From the NCBI GenBank assembly GCA_944320465.1, contig CALUHO010000005.1:1-64000 (forward strand): a DNA stretch of 64,000 nt, in the 5' to 3' direction. Positions 33,215-44,415 of this stretch are shown here, one piece after another. A program made the position numbers and the translations under genes. The stretch is from an uncultured Bacteroidales bacterium. GTDB taxonomy: Bacteria > Bacteroidota > Bacteroidia > Bacteroidales > P3. The notes under the pieces were generated by a model. It was given only the letters and a program-made list of their open reading frames with translations, made no database searches and had not been told where the DNA came from. Within the stretch, counting starts at the first letter, position 1. Every line of letters begins with the position of its first letter.

Positions 33215-35761
33215 TCATTCCCTCACATTGAAAGACAAATTCTCCTCTTCCGACGCCTTGCTTACAAGAATAGCCTGCCCCTCCCGGACAGTCTCCTTGA
33301 CCAAACGCTCAGCTATCTCATCCTCAACATAGTGTTCTAAACAACGACGCAAAGGACGAGCTCCCAAATCCGGATCCCAGCCTTTTTCCATCAGGAACTC
33401 CTTGGCATCCTCAGTCAATTCCAATCCAATTCCCAAGCGTTCCAGCCTGCTTCGCAAATGTTGCAACTCTATATCGATTATCTTGAAAATATTGTCCTTC
33501 GTCAGGCTATTGAACATAATCACATCATCAACCCGGTTCAGGAACTCTGGAGCAAAATGCCGTTTAAGCGCTTTTTCTACAATACTTCTAGCCACCTCAT
33601 CCCGGGCAGATTCCTTGGCAGCCGTCTGGAATCCCACACCATTGCCGAATTCCCTGAGCTGCCTTGAACCCAGATTGGAAGTCATGATGACGACAGTATT
33701 CTTGAAGTCCACTTTACGACCCAAGCCGTCCGTCAGCTGACCGTCGTCCAGAACTTGAAGCAACAGGTTGAATATATCAGGATGTGCCTTCTCTATTTCA
33801 TCAAACAAGACAATCGAATACGGCTTGCGACGGACTTTTTCCGTCAACTGCCCGCCATCCTCGTATCCTACATAACCCGGAGGTGATCCAATCAGACGGG
33901 ACACATCGAACTTTTCCATATACTCACTCATATCCACCCGGATCAAAGCCGATTCGGAATTGAACATATAACGGGCCAGCGTCTTTGTCAAATAGGTTTT
34001 TCCGACCCCTGTCGGCCCTAAAAAGATGAAACTCCCGATAGGGCGCAAAGGATCCTTCAAGCCTGTCCGGTTCCTCCGGATAGCCCGAACCAGTTTATGA
34101 ATTGCTTCATCCTGTCCAATGACCTGTCCCTTAAGGACATCTTCCATCTGAAGCAACTGTGTCTTCTCATCCTTGGCCACTTTCTGCAATGGAACCCCCG
34201 ACATCATCGAAACCACTTCCGTGATATCTTCCTCGCTCACCGCTGGACGGTTCTGATCGTTTTGCCGCAACCATGCCTCGTTTGCCTTTGCCAACGCATC
34301 TTTCATGTTCCCCATTTCATCCCGCAACCGAGCCGCCCTCTCAAATTCCTGCTTACGGATAGCCTCCATCATCTGTTGCTTGGCTTCTTCGGCCTTGGCT
34401 TCCAGTTCCAGCACATCCCGAGGCACATCGCTTTGACGCAAATGCACTTTCGAACCAGCCTCATCCAAGGCATCGATAGCCTTGTCCGGCAACACACGAT
34501 CGGTTATATAACGCGATGTCAAATCCACGCATGCCTTCAATGCCTCTTCCGTATAACGGACCACATGATGATCCTCGTATTTGCCGCGGATATTATGCAG
34601 TATTTCCAGTGTTTCCTCCGGAGTTGTTGCTTCTACCAAGACTTTCTGGAAACGGCGCTCCAAGGCCCCGTCTTTCTCTATGCTTTGACGGTACTCATCC
34701 AAAGTAGTTGCACCTATGCATTGTATTTCGCCTCGTGCCAATGCAGGCTTGAACATATTGGAAGCGTCCAAAGCCCCCGCCGTGTTTCCTGCCCCGACCA
34801 TCGTATGAATCTCATCAATGAAAATAATCACCTCCGGATGCTTTTGCAGTTCATTGATGATTGCCTTCATCCGTTCTTCAAACTGCCCCCGGTATTTTGT
34901 CCCGGCCACAACCGAAGCTATGTCCAATGTCAGCAAACGCTTGTCTCTAAGCAAACGAGGCACTTTCTTGTCGGCAATCCGCTGAGCCAAACCCTCCGCT
35001 ATGGCCGACTTGCCAACGCCCGGATCGCCAATCAGAATCGGATTGTTCTTCTTGCGACGGCATAGAATCTGGACAATCCTGTCCATTTCCTTCTCTCGGC
35101 CAACCACCGGGTCAAGCAACTGGGAACGCGCCGCCTTGGTCAAATCCCGGCCAAAATTATCCAATACCGGCGTATCGCTCTTGGCATTGGAGGCTTTCAT
35201 TGTATCCGTAGCTGCAGCAAGCCCGCTATCCGCTCGGGGTTTATCTTCATCTTCCCCATATTCATGCATTCCAATGCCTTCTTCCATATCCGTGGGAGCA
35301 GGCCGCGTTGAAGTTGGCACCGAGGCCTGCACATAGGCGTTAACGTTGTCGTAAGTCACACCCGCTGCATTCAGCAAACTGCCTGCCAGACTGGCCTCAT
35401 TCTTCAAGATAGCCAGCAAAGCATGTTCCGGCTCTATCTCGTCTTGTTTGAACCGAAAGCACTCCACCTGCATCAAACGGAGCATGCGATCCAACTGATC
35501 GTTAACCGGCAAATGCCGGTCCTTGTCTTCCGGCTGCGTGAAATCCCGATGGGCCGGACGGATTGCATCCTCTATTTTCTGACGCAATAGCCGGAATTCA
35601 ACACCCAAATGCCCCAGAATTTCCACCGCCTTATTATCTCCCTGACGTAACATTCCCAAAAGCACATGCTCCACACCGACATAGTCGTTGCCAATCCGCA
35701 TGGCCTCTTCAGTACTGTATTTCAATATAGTTTTAAGTGTTTCCGATGTATTTGTCTCCAT
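33215..35761 (-). CDS. clpC: Clp protease ATP-binding subunit ClpC
   Basis: An 848-residue Hsp100 unfoldase. The duplicated N-terminal Clp_N domain (about 1-145) is followed by AAA+ domain 1 with Walker A GDPGVGKS (245-252), an UVR-like segment in the middle ([16 protein letters not shown]), AAA+ domain 2 with Walker A GPTGVGKT near 580, and the C-terminal ClpB_D2 domain. It feeds substrates to ClpP, which is encoded elsewhere. It has a -7-like TAATTTTG upstream on the minus strand (35835-35828). It lies before gyrA on the same strand, separated by MITE B5 and a terminator. Confidence 0.97.
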   Translation of the reverse strand: METNTSETLKTILKYSTEEAMRIGNDYVGVEHVLLGMLRQGDNKAVEILGHLGVEFRLLRQKIEDAIRPAHRDFTQPEDKDRHLPVNDQLDRMLRLMQVECFRFKQDEIEPEHALLAILKNEASLAGSLLNAAGVTYDNVNAYVQASVPTSTRPAPTDMEEGIGMHEYGEDEDKPRADSGLAAATDTMKASNAKSDTPVLDNFGRDLTKAARSQLLDPVVGREKEMDRIVQILCRRKKNNPILIGDPGVGKSAIAEGLAQRIADKKVPRLLRDKRLLTLDIASVVAGTKYRGQFEERMKAIINELQKHPEVIIFIDEIHTMVGAGNTAGALDASNMFKPALARGEIQCIGATTLDEYRQSIEKDGALERRFQKVLVEATTPEETLEILHNIRGKYEDHHVVRYTEEALKACVDLTSRYITDRVLPDKAIDALDEAGSKVHLRQSDVPRDVLELEAKAEEAKQQMMEAIRKQEFERAARLRDEMGNMKDALAKANEAWLRQNDQNRPAVSEEDITEVVSMMSGVPLQKVAKDEKTQLLQMEDVLKGQVIGQDEAIHKLVRAIRRNRTGLKDPLRPIGSFIFLGPTGVGKTYLTKTLARYMFNSESALIRVDMSEYMEKFDVSRLIGSPPGYVGYEDGGQLTEKVRRKPYSIVLFDEIEKAHPDIFNLLLQVLDDGQLTDGLGRKVDFKNTVVIMTSNLGSRQLREFGNGVGFQTAAKESARDEVARSIVEKALKRHFAPEFLNRVDDVIMFNSLTKDNIFKIIDIELQHLRSRLERLGIGLELTEDAKEFLMEKGWDPDLGARPLRRCLEHYVEDEIAERLVKETVREGQAILVSKASEEENLSFNVRE

Positions 35762-36007
35762 ATTCTTCTTATCATCACAGAATCATGTCAGGCCAACAGA
35801 CCCGGCAGACCCTTTTCTGCAAGCTTGCAAAATTAACAAAATCCATGCCTCGGAAAAAATCCAGAACAAATCCCGCCTCTGATATGGACAAAAGAAAACC
35901 GCACTGTCATTTTTGCAGCAATAAAAGACAGAAAGTCAGGAAACCAACAAGATAATACCACCTGAAAAACGTAATCCAGCATGCACGGAAAGGGATTTCG
36001 CAAGCAT
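35762..36007. other. Gene-free stretch between clpC and smpB
   Basis: Besides the clpC -7-like box, nothing recognisable. I looked for a tmRNA gene beside smpB and saw none. Confidence 0.5.
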
Positions 36008-36466
36008 TTACCAAACCTCTCCCCGCTGAATCTGACGTTTCACATCCTTCTCTTTAAGAGATTCCCGTTTGTCATACAATTTTTTCCCTTTTGCCAAAGC
36101 AATATCCAGCTTGGCTCGCCCATTCTCATCGATAAACAACACTACAGGAATGATTGTCAATCCTTTCTCTTTTACTTTTTCCTGCAATCGAAGCAACTCT
36201 CGCTTATTCAGCAGAAGCTTCCTGTCACGCCGAGGCTGATGATTGAAAGCCGAACCATGGCTATATTCAGCCACATACATATTCTTGATAAAGAGTTCAT
36301 TCTGCAAAAACACACAAAAAGCTTCGTTAATGCTCGCTTTGCCTTCCCGAATAGACTTGATTTCACTGCCTGTCAACACCAATCCTGCCGTATAACGGTC
36401 TACCAGGAAAAACTGGAACTCTGCTTTTTTGTTCTTTATCCTTATGTCCGACTTCAATCGAGGCAT
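36008..36466 (-). CDS. smpB: SsrA-binding protein SmpB
   Basis: A 152-residue RNA-binding protein that brings tmRNA to stalled ribosomes. Family blocks are clear: [24 protein letters not shown] at the N-terminus, [14 protein letters not shown], and the C-terminal tail [40 protein letters not shown]. Length is normal. It lies downstream of the phosphomannomutase gene in the same direction (91-base gap). The companion ssrA gene is not in the window. Confidence 0.96.
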   Translation of the reverse strand: MPRLKSDIRIKNKKAEFQFFLVDRYTAGLVLTGSEIKSIREGKASINEAFCVFLQNELFIKNMYVAEYSHGSAFNHQPRRDRKLLLNKRELLRLQEKVKEKGLTIIPVVLFIDENGRAKLDIALAKGKKLYDKRESLKEKDVKRQIQRGEVW

Positions 36467-36557
36467 TCTTCTACTTTTTTTATGATACCCGCTGGCACCA
36501 TCAATTTCATGAAAAACTTCTCACAAAACCCATGCCACCCTCATCCTCAGCACGCAT

Positions 36558-37907
36558 TCATCCTTTGCCTTCTATCAAGACAGCTCTTGCCTCGGCCAGC
36601 TTCCTTTCAAGCAAATGCCGGGAATCGGCCTCCATTATCAAACGCAGATACGGCTCAGTATTGGATGGCCGCACATTGAACCACCAATGGGCAAATTCTA
36701 TCCTGTAACCATCAAAATCATAAAACGCCTCCGGGGTCTCCTGCGCCATGAAATGCTCCCGTACCCGTTCCATCGCACCTTGCTTGTCCTCAATCTTAAA
36801 ATTCACCTCCCCCGAATTGGCATACAAGGCAATACTGTCAATTATTTCCGATACCGTCTGTCCTTCTTGCTTGAATCGTCCGAAAATGCCAAGCAGCAAG
36901 CTGCAAGCCATCAAGCCAGAATCAGAATAATTGAAGTCTCGAAAATAATAATGTCCAGCCAACTCTCCACCATAGATACCATCTATCTCTCTCAGTTTCA
37001 ATGCTGCATAAGCTCTCCCCACCCGCCACATCTCCATTGTGCCGCCCAATCTTTCCACATAAGCCCGAACCGACTTCGAGGTCCTGATATCCTGCAGCAC
37101 TTTTCCTCGCAAGCCTTTGTCTTTTAGAAAATAATCTCCAAGCACGGCTATCATCAAATCGGGAGATACGAAACGGGATTTTTCATCTATGAACATGACT
37201 CGATCAGCATCTCCATCGAATATCACGCCTATATCCGCCTTGGTTTCCCTCACCAGATTCCGGATATCCTCCGTATTGGCCGGATCCAAAGGATTCGCCT
37301 CATGATTAGGGAATGTTCCATCTAATGTATCGTACAGGTAAACAGGCCTGTTCCCGTACAAATCATGAACAAAGACCGAGGCCATCCCGTTACTGCAATC
37401 CATCGCTATCCGCAGGTTTCCAATCCCGTCCGAAAGCCATTGCCGCTGAAAAGCAAGGTAATCGTTTCTCTTGTCGAACTCCACTGTCTTGCCTTTACGA
37501 GAAACCGGCACCACTACCCGCTCCTTCAGCCAACGCTCCAATTCTCCCAGCCCTGTATCGTAACCGACTGGCAAAGCATTGCGTTTGGATATCTTCAACC
37601 CATTGTACTCCTTTGGATTATGCGATGCCGTAATCATCACCGAGGCTTCAAATCCATACTGAGCAGTAGCCCAATATACCATCGGTGTAGTACAAATACC
37701 CAAATCATAAGCATCCGCTCCAGCATCTTCAATGCCTTTGCATAAATAAGCATGGATTTCAGGCGAGGACAAACGCACATCCCTTCCTACCAGCACTTTC
37801 TTTGCCCCCAGCAGCTCCGGCAGGAAAAAACCTATCCTGTATACATCTTCTTTGTTGAAATCCTGATCGTAAACACCTCGGATATCGTATGCTTTGAATG
37901 CTCCCAT
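36558..37907 (-). CDS. Phosphomannomutase / phosphoglucomutase
   Basis: A 449-residue alpha-D-phosphohexomutase. The catalytic phosphoserine is Ser95 in ITASHNPKEYNG; the metal loop DGDADRVMF is near 230; the sugar-specificity loop GGELAGHYYF is near 310; the phosphate-binding loop RPSNTEPYLRL is near 410. Length and sequence fit the ManB/AlgC-type enzyme rather than phosphoglucosamine mutase (GlmM). Together with the mannose-1-phosphate guanylyltransferase at 43231-44322 it would convert mannose-6-phosphate to GDP-mannose for surface polysaccharide. Confidence 0.93.
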   Translation of the reverse strand: MGAFKAYDIRGVYDQDFNKEDVYRIGFFLPELLGAKKVLVGRDVRLSSPEIHAYLCKGIEDAGADAYDLGICTTPMVYWATAQYGFEASVMITASHNPKEYNGLKISKRNALPVGYDTGLGELERWLKERVVVPVSRKGKTVEFDKRNDYLAFQRQWLSDGIGNLRIAMDCSNGMASVFVHDLYGNRPVYLYDTLDGTFPNHEANPLDPANTEDIRNLVRETKADIGVIFDGDADRVMFIDEKSRFVSPDLMIAVLGDYFLKDKGLRGKVLQDIRTSKSVRAYVERLGGTMEMWRVGRAYAALKLREIDGIYGGELAGHYYFRDFNYSDSGLMACSLLLGIFGRFKQEGQTVSEIIDSIALYANSGEVNFKIEDKQGAMERVREHFMAQETPEAFYDFDGYRIEFAHWWFNVRPSNTEPYLRLIMEADSRHLLERKLAEARAVLIEGKG

Positions 37908-37960
37908 GTCTTTGTAGTTTTATTTTCCCGTTGGAAGAACCCATCGGAATCAAGCGCACC

Positions 37961-38662
37961 TCATCGCTCCGCGTGGCCAGCCGAAGCGTTCTCCAGAAGT
38001 CCAGGACGACGCTCCTGCGTCCTTTCCACAGCCTTCTCATATCGCCATTCCGCTTTCAAGCGGTCGTTTCCGCCTAAAAGCACATCCGGGACCTTCCATC
38101 CCTTGTACTCCGGAGGCCTCGTGTATACCGGGGGGGACACCAGCCCGTCTTGGAATGAATCGCTCAAAGCCGAGGTCTCATCCCCTAACACGCCGGGAAT
38201 CAAACGGACAACCGCATCCGTAATGACAGCTGCGGCCAGTTCACCACCCGACAAGACATAATCTCCTATTGAAATCTCACGTGTCACCAAATGTTCCCTA
38301 ACCCTTTCATCCACTCCTTTATAATGCCCGCACAAAATAATGATATTCTGGCACAATGAGAGATTATTGGCCATAGGCTGGTCCAAAACCGGACCATCGG
38401 GCGATGTGTAAATCACCTCATCGTAATCCCGTTCAGCCTTCAAAGCAGAAATACAGCGGTCAATCGGTTCTATTGTCATTACCATCCCCGCCCCGCCTCC
38501 GTAGGGATAATCGTCCACGGATTTATAACGGTTTGTGCTGTAATCCCGCAAATTGTGCAGTCCTAATTCCAAAAAGCCCTTTTTCCGGGCCCGTTGCGGA
38601 ATGGAATACTCCAAAAAGCCCGCGAACATTTCCGGAAAAAGGGTAATAATATCTATTCTCAC
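37961..38662 (-). CDS. trmD: tRNA (guanine-N1)-methyltransferase
   Basis: A 233-residue SPOUT methyltransferase that makes m1G37 in tRNAs and so prevents frameshifting. The trefoil-knot region is present: [36 protein letters not shown] and [15 protein letters not shown]. The N-terminus [13 protein letters not shown] is diagnostic. It starts 6 bases after the stop codon of the DUF349 gene, so both are on one mRNA. Usual partners rimM and rplS are not adjacent. Confidence 0.97.
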   Translation of the reverse strand: MRIDIITLFPEMFAGFLEYSIPQRARKKGFLELGLHNLRDYSTNRYKSVDDYPYGGGAGMVMTIEPIDRCISALKAERDYDEVIYTSPDGPVLDQPMANNLSLCQNIIILCGHYKGVDERVREHLVTREISIGDYVLSGGELAAAVITDAVVRLIPGVLGDETSALSDSFQDGLVSPPVYTRPPEYKGWKVPDVLLGGNDRLKAEWRYEKAVERTQERRPGLLENASAGHAER

Positions 38663-38668
38663 TTGATT

Positions 38669-40711
38669 CTATGCTTCTTCTGACGTATCCTCCTGAGGCT
38701 TTTCCGTTGCAAGTTCCTGTTGCGATTGGGTTGTATCGGCCTTGGCTTCTTCCTTGGAAGAATCACTCTGAACAACCTTAGGCGCATCCTTGACCATCTT
38801 GAGCTTGGCTTCCAGCAATGCCAAATCCTGCTTGGCCGACTGGATCTTGCGATCGAACTCCCGTCTCAACACATCAGAACTCTTAGACTGGGAAATAAAT
38901 CCCATATTGTTCTCCCACAACGAAATGTCCGCACGCAACTTTGCAATCCGGTTATTCAAGGCCGACACTTCCTTTCCGCTCATCTTTGCAGCATCTTCAG
39001 GTGTCTGTATATCGGCAAAAGCCCGGCCTCGGCCTTCATGGCGGAAAGTGCCGAACAGTTTGAACTTTTCATCGATGGCCGCACGGAAATCAGCATAAAT
39101 CCGATCTTTTTCCTTCATCGGTACATGCCCTATCTCTGTCCATCTACGCTGAAGTTCCTTGACTGCAACCAGCAAAGCATCCCGATTGTCTGCTTCAATC
39201 TTCCTGACTTCTTCCACCAAAGCTTCCTTCGCGGCCAGATTGGAAGATTCAGAAGAACGCATCGAATCGTAAAATTCCGACTTCTTCTGGAAAAACTCAT
39301 CGCAAGCTGCTCGAAAACGTTTCCATATCTTTTCAGACAAACGGTACGGTACAGGCCCGATTTCCTTCCACTGTTGCTGCAACTTAAGCAATTCCGCCGT
39401 GGCTGCTTTGAAATCCGTACGCTGCTGAGCTATGTTTTCGGCCTTGGCACACAAGTCCACTTTCAAATTATAATTGTTGGCTTGCTCGTCCCTTACCTTG
39501 CGGTAAAATTCCTTCTTTGCTTCAAAGAAAGCATTCAAACTGCTCCTGAACCTCTCCCAAATAGCATCGTTATCTGCACGGGGGGCCCGGCCTATGCTTT
39601 TCCAAAGCTTCATCAGTTCTTCCACTTGGACGGAACCCTCATTCCAATCCTTGGCAGAATTGCGGCTTGCCGCCATCAAGGTTTCAGCCCGTTCGCACAA
39701 GGCTTGCTTAGCCAAAAGATTCTTTTCCAGCTCAGCCTGCATGTTGTCGTAATATTCCTTGCGTCTCTGGGCAATTGCATCGGAAGCCGCCTTGAACCTC
39801 TCCCATATCTCGTCCTTCTTTTCTGCGGCCACCGGCCCGATTTCCTTCCAGCGATCGTGCAATTCATGCAACTCTTTGGATGCCTTGCTGACAGATTCTT
39901 CCAATAACAAGCTTTCGGCTTTTTCACAAAGCTGCAACTTCTCTTCCAAGTTCTTCTTATAATCGAGATCCCTCAATTCATTATTAATCCGAACCTTGTC
40001 AAAGAACTTCTCAACCAGAAAATGGTAATTCTGCCACAGATTGTTCGATTCAGCTCTTGCAATCGGTTTGATTTCCCGCCAAGTCTCTGTCAATTTATTG
40101 AACTCATCATACGTTTCTTTCAAAGGTTTGTCCTCTTCTATCAAACGTTTCAAGTCTTCCAGCAAAGCTTGCTTCTTCTGCAAGTTCTCTGCCATCAGTC
40201 GTTCAAGTTCCTCCCGCTTGCGTTGATGGTAATCCTTGATTTTCTGACTCACAGAGACGAAACGGTCTTCCAAGGCATCGGAAAACCTGAAATCGATCTT
40301 GTTCCCGCCTTCGGCAAGGAACTTATCCAAAGCGGCCTTCTTTATCTCACCCGTCTTTTCCTTGTATTTGAGGCGGAGCAAAGCTACCATGTTCTTGGCA
40401 CCTTCCAACTCTCCCTTAGAAAGCAATTGTTCCAACCGGCCAACAATCTGCTCCCTGTCCAGCAAAGAAAGCTCCTGAATCTCTTTCTCGCTCAATTCCT
40501 GGGGTTTCTCATTCCCGATCGAGACCACCGTGTCCGAATGGGATTCTTCTGCTTCTTTTTCTTCTTCCATCTCGGCAGCTTCCTCCCGTTGCTGGGCGGC
40601 AATCTGTTCCAATTGGTTCAAGTTCACTTTTTCTACCGTCTCCGAGGATACCCGTTCCTGGGTTTCTTCTGCTCCGGACAAAACCGGAGTCTGGTTCTTC
40701 TGCTCGTTCAT
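38669..40711 (-). CDS. DUF349 domain protein
   Basis: A 680-residue cytoplasmic protein composed mainly of repeated DUF349 units, each about 75 residues with the pattern W-K-x-I-G-x-(V/I)-x-x-x-x-x-(E/D)-x-I-W-x-R-F (for example WKEIGPVAAEKKDEIWERF, WKSIGRAPRADNDAIWERF, WKEIGPVPYRLSEKIWKRF and WTEIGHVPMKEKDRIYADF). Charged, coiled-coil-like N- and C-terminal ends flank the repeats. The domain's function is unknown. The frame begins with GTG at 40774, but MNEQKNQTPV (40711) or MEHLMNEQ (40723) are better starts. Its stop is 6 bases before trmD. Confidence 0.85.
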   Translation of the reverse strand: MNEQKNQTPVLSGAEETQERVSSETVEKVNLNQLEQIAAQQREEAAEMEEEKEAEESHSDTVVSIGNEKPQELSEKEIQELSLLDREQIVGRLEQLLSKGELEGAKNMVALLRLKYKEKTGEIKKAALDKFLAEGGNKIDFRFSDALEDRFVSVSQKIKDYHQRKREELERLMAENLQKKQALLEDLKRLIEEDKPLKETYDEFNKLTETWREIKPIARAESNNLWQNYHFLVEKFFDKVRINNELRDLDYKKNLEEKLQLCEKAESLLLEESVSKASKELHELHDRWKEIGPVAAEKKDEIWERFKAASDAIAQRRKEYYDNMQAELEKNLLAKQALCERAETLMAASRNSAKDWNEGSVQVEELMKLWKSIGRAPRADNDAIWERFRSSLNAFFEAKKEFYRKVRDEQANNYNLKVDLCAKAENIAQQRTDFKAATAELLKLQQQWKEIGPVPYRLSEKIWKRFRAACDEFFQKKSEFYDSMRSSESSNLAAKEALVEEVRKIEADNRDALLVAVKELQRRWTEIGHVPMKEKDRIYADFRAAIDEKFKLFGTFRHEGRGRAFADIQTPEDAAKMSGKEVSALNNRIAKLRADISLWENNMGFISQSKSSDVLRREFDRKIQSAKQDLALLEAKLKMVKDAPKVVQSDSSKEEAKADTTQSQQELATEKPQEDTSEEA

Positions 40712-40907
40712 AAGATGTTCCATTTGCACGGCTACTGTGCCAGAACGGGCAATTCCATCCACCCGTTCCGACACTTTGCCTCGAGAGCAGGCCGGTTCGG
40801 AAAACGCTTTCCTTGCCTGTCTTCGTTCGCGGCCCTCCCGCGAAAGAGTGTCCTGCCCGGCAGAACATTCCTTCCGCTTTTCAATTCTTATTTGTCAGTA
40901 TTCTGTT

Positions 40908-43133
40908 TTATTCAACATGTCCCTCTGCGCCGACAGCAACATTCGCTTCCTCCTCCACTGCTGCAGCTTCTTCTGCAATAGGGCAATGACGTTCTTTGAC
41001 TATCGTCAACTCGTCGATCAGATTCGTGGCTCCGGCATATTTGTCAATAATGAACAGGACATAACGGGCATCCACCACAATAGTCCGTTGCAGCATCGGC
41101 TCGTAATAAATGTCACCACTCATGGCCTCCCAATTGCCATCAAAGGCCAAACCGATTAATTCGCCGTTTGCATTGATGACCGGACTGCCCGAATTCCCGC
41201 CTGTAATATCATTTGTAGTCAGGAAACATGTCACCAACGTGCTATCTCCATACTGACCGTAGTCTTTTCTGAGATAAAGATCTTTGAGCCCTTGAGGAAC
41301 AATAAAGTCCGGGTTAGAAGGATCTTCTTTTTCCATCACCCCTTCGATAGTGGTCTTGAAATCATAATGCACCGCATCGGCCGGCCTGTAATCCTTAACC
41401 TGCCCATAGCTCACGCGCATCGTCAGGTTGGCATCAGGCGCGTACGCCTTGCCCGGATTCATTTCCCGGACACCTTTGACAAACAAACGCATGTTCTTGT
41501 CCATCTTCTCGATTGCAGCTTGAACATCCGGATTCTGGTAAATCTCAGCGGTTTTGGTCAGTACCGCCCCCACTAATGCCATGGCCGGATCCTTTTGCAG
41601 TTTCTTCAAATCCGGATTGGCCAAGAAGGCAGCCATGCGGGTGCTATCAGCCAGAATTGTCTTGCTCATGATCTCATCCGCAATGGCATCGAAATCCCCT
41701 TTCTTCTTACCAACCATCTTGCGGAAGGATTCCGGCTGGTATTCCGGATTGATATCTTCGTAATACAACTTGAGCATACCGGCCACCATGTCCCGGTTCA
41801 CGCTCCAATCAAAATCCTTGTACAATGCCCCCAGCTTCCCCGACAATGAGGCGGCAAGATTCTCAACCTGCTCAGCGTCCTCTCTTTCCAATGCTCTCAG
41901 CAAAGGCAGCAGATATTTCGTATAGGAAAGCACTTGAGGTCCCATAATAGCTTCCCGCAAATAATTATCCAATTTAGTCGTAACAGGAATCAACACGCCA
42001 TAGGCTTCTTCAAGATTGGCCAGCACATCCTTGTACTCCGGTTTCCCGGCAGCCCATGCGGCAAATTCCTTTTCAATCTGCTGTTTCTTTTCAACTACTT
42101 TATTGCGTTTAAGCTGCTTGCCCTGACCGATATAATATTTCCAATAATTGGCAATCGATGCATAAATGGAAGCATATTGGATACGCACGACGGGATCTTC
42201 TTCCATATGCCGATCCAGAATATCCAATTTAGCCTGACGAGTCTTGACAATAGCAGGGGCAATGCAGTCAATGATTTCTTCCACGCCCCAAGACGGAAGG
42301 AACCGGTCGGTCGAACCCGGATATCCCATAATCATCGCATAATCGTCCTGCTGCACGCCGGCAATCGAAATAGGCAGATAGTGCTTAGGCTTCAAGGGGA
42401 CGTTCGATTCACTATACTCAGCCGGTTTCCCGTCAGCAGACATGTAAACCCTGAATACCGAGAAGTCGCAAGTGTGACGAGGCCACATCCAGTTGTCGGC
42501 ATCCGCGCCGTATTTGCCAATGGAGCTGGGAGGAGCCCCGACCAGACGCACGTCCTTGTATTCCTCATATACTAAAAGATAAAATTCGTTTCCGGCAAAA
42601 TAGCTCTTCATGTGAACCAGATAACGCCCGCCTTCGCTGGCTTCCTCCACCAATTCTTTCCTTGCTTCCTCTATGGCTTCAGCGCGTTCATCCTCGCTCA
42701 TGCCCTCATTGAGACGAGCCAGGACTTTCTGGCTCACATCTTCCATCCGTACCAGAAACTTCACCGTCAAGCCAGGACAAGGCAACTCTTCAGCCTTGGA
42801 CTTGGCCCAAAAGCCGTTGGTCAGATAATCGTGTTCCACCGTGCTATGTGATTGGATTTGCCCGTAGCCACAATGATGATTGGTAAACAAAAGGCCTTCC
42901 GGCGAAACAATTTCACCCGTGCAACCGCCTCCGAACTGGACAATGGCATCTTTCAGCGAAGAATGGTTAATGGCATAAATGTCTTCAGCCGAAAGCTGCA
43001 AACCCAACTCGTGCATCTCCTCGATATTTAGCTTTTGAATCAAGAGAGGTAGCCACATGCCCTCATCCGCTTTCAGCTTGAATGGGAAAAATGCGCACAA
43101 AGCCGCGCATAAGGCAACAAGAATCTTCTTCAT
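40908..43133 (-). CDS. S46 family dipeptidyl-peptidase (DPP7-like)
   Basis: A 741-residue periplasmic serine peptidase with a signal peptide (1-22). The catalytic His lies in LLFTNHHCGYGQIQSH (about 82-97) and the nucleophile Ser in GGNSGSPVINANGELIGLAFDGNWEAMSGD near the C-terminus. The Gly in FDGNWE falls at the position that sets specificity in this family: Gly in DPP7 (hydrophobic P1), Arg in DPP11 (acidic P1). It is therefore DPP7-like by inference. It releases dipeptides from oligopeptides and would act downstream of the C10 and S8 proteases in amino-acid nutrition. Confidence 0.92.
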   Translation of the reverse strand: MKKILVALCAALCAFFPFKLKADEGMWLPLLIQKLNIEEMHELGLQLSAEDIYAINHSSLKDAIVQFGGGCTGEIVSPEGLLFTNHHCGYGQIQSHSTVEHDYLTNGFWAKSKAEELPCPGLTVKFLVRMEDVSQKVLARLNEGMSEDERAEAIEEARKELVEEASEGGRYLVHMKSYFAGNEFYLLVYEEYKDVRLVGAPPSSIGKYGADADNWMWPRHTCDFSVFRVYMSADGKPAEYSESNVPLKPKHYLPISIAGVQQDDYAMIMGYPGSTDRFLPSWGVEEIIDCIAPAIVKTRQAKLDILDRHMEEDPVVRIQYASIYASIANYWKYYIGQGKQLKRNKVVEKKQQIEKEFAAWAAGKPEYKDVLANLEEAYGVLIPVTTKLDNYLREAIMGPQVLSYTKYLLPLLRALEREDAEQVENLAASLSGKLGALYKDFDWSVNRDMVAGMLKLYYEDINPEYQPESFRKMVGKKKGDFDAIADEIMSKTILADSTRMAAFLANPDLKKLQKDPAMALVGAVLTKTAEIYQNPDVQAAIEKMDKNMRLFVKGVREMNPGKAYAPDANLTMRVSYGQVKDYRPADAVHYDFKTTIEGVMEKEDPSNPDFIVPQGLKDLYLRKDYGQYGDSTLVTCFLTTNDITGGNSGSPVINANGELIGLAFDGNWEAMSGDIYYEPMLQRTIVVDARYVLFIIDKYAGATNLIDELTIVKERHCPIAEEAAAVEEEANVAVGAEGHVE

Positions 43134-43230
43134 ATTGTCATTTGTTAATATTTCGTATACCGTCCCTGTCTATTTTCAACAAATCGTTTGCCTGCCCCTT
43201 CTATTTTCCATCTGCCAGACAAGCAAAGCC

Positions 43231-44322
43231 TCACACATATTTCTCACCTTTCTCGGTCGAAATGTCGTTCACTATCTGCCGTAACATCTGTTCCTGATCC
43301 TTGCGGCAGACCAAAAGGCATTCGTTGCGTTCCACCACGATATAATCCTCCAGCCCTTGCAAAACAACCAGCTTGTCCTTAGGCATATCCACGATGCAGC
43401 CTCGGGTATCATACGTCATCACGTTCTTTCCTGCAATCGAATTATGCTGCTTGTCTTTAGGCCTTAATTCGTACAACGCGCCCCATGTACCTACATCGCT
43501 CCACCCAAAATCAGCCTCCATCACATGCACGTTCTTGGCTTTTTCCATCACGCCGTAATCTATCGAGATGCTTTTGCACACCAGATATACCTTTTCTATA
43601 TAATCCTTCTCAAGCGAAGTCCCGTACATCTTGACACCCCCGGCGAACAATTCGTCCACTTCCGGCAGATATTCCTTGAATGCCTGCATCGAACTCTTCA
43701 ACGACCAGATGAAAATACCGGCATTCCAAAGAAACTCCCCGCTTTGGACAAAAGTCCGAGCCATTTCCAAACCGGGCTTTTCAGTAAAAAGCTTCACTTT
43801 CCGGATGGCCGGATTCTGCGCCCATGCCTCATCGGGATCAAACTGAATATATCCATACCCTGTATTAGGATAAGATGGCTTGATCCCCAAAGTAATAAGC
43901 CAATCATTGGAAGCTGCCGCATCGGCCGCCTGATGAATGACCGAATTAAACACGTCTTGCCTCAATACAACATGGTCAGCCGGAGCCACAACCACCGTAG
44001 CTTCAGGATTGATGGCATGAATCCGATAATTAGCATAGGCAATGCAAGGAGCTGTATTCTTCCTATGCGGTTCACCCAAAACCCGGTCCGGCCTCAACTC
44101 AGGCAGCTGTTCCAATACCAAATCCTTGTAAACTGCTCCTGTCACAACAAATATGTTCTCTACCGGACAGAAATCCTTGAACCGGTCGAAAGTCTGCTGA
44201 ATCATCGTCCTGCCTGTCCCCATCACATCGATAAACTGCTTGGGGCAAGCAGACGTACTCATAGGCCAAAAACGCGTCCCCACGCCTCCAGCCATGATGA
44301 CCACATAATAATCTTTGTGCAT
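43231..44322 (-). CDS. manC: Mannose-1-phosphate guanylyltransferase
   Basis: A 363-residue nucleotidyltransferase forming GDP-mannose from mannose-1-phosphate and GTP. The N-terminal signature VVIMAGGVGTRFWPMS (7-22) and PKQF (28-31) are diagnostic; the FTEKPGLE segment near 177 and WNAGIFIWSLKSSM near 197 continue the family pattern. The C-terminus lacks the phosphomannose-isomerase domain of bifunctional forms. A minus-strand -7 box TATCTTTG lies at 44353-44346, about 20 bases ahead of the start. Confidence 0.94.
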   Translation of the reverse strand: MHKDYYVVIMAGGVGTRFWPMSTSACPKQFIDVMGTGRTMIQQTFDRFKDFCPVENIFVVTGAVYKDLVLEQLPELRPDRVLGEPHRKNTAPCIAYANYRIHAINPEATVVVAPADHVVLRQDVFNSVIHQAADAAASNDWLITLGIKPSYPNTGYGYIQFDPDEAWAQNPAIRKVKLFTEKPGLEMARTFVQSGEFLWNAGIFIWSLKSSMQAFKEYLPEVDELFAGGVKMYGTSLEKDYIEKVYLVCKSISIDYGVMEKAKNVHVMEADFGWSDVGTWGALYELRPKDKQHNSIAGKNVMTYDTRGCIVDMPKDKLVVLQGLEDYIVVERNECLLVCRKDQEQMLRQIVNDISTEKGEKYV

Positions 44323-44345
44323 TTCGTGTCCTTTTGCGCGGGCGG

Positions 44346-44353
44346 CAAAGATA
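44346..44353 (-). promoter_or_regulatory. -7 promoter element for manC
   Basis: CAAAGATA reads TATCTTTG on the minus strand. No -33 TTTG at the usual spacing. Transcription would start near 44340, giving a leader of about 18 bases. Confidence 0.5.
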
Positions 44354-44415
44354 AGACTTATTATGAATATACCGACGGAGCCTTAGCAAAAAATCCTTCC
44401 CTGCCGTGAACAAAA

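Noticed and set aside
35762-36007. tmRNA gene next to smpB
   Set aside because: No tRNA-Ala-like ends or tag-coding region are visible.
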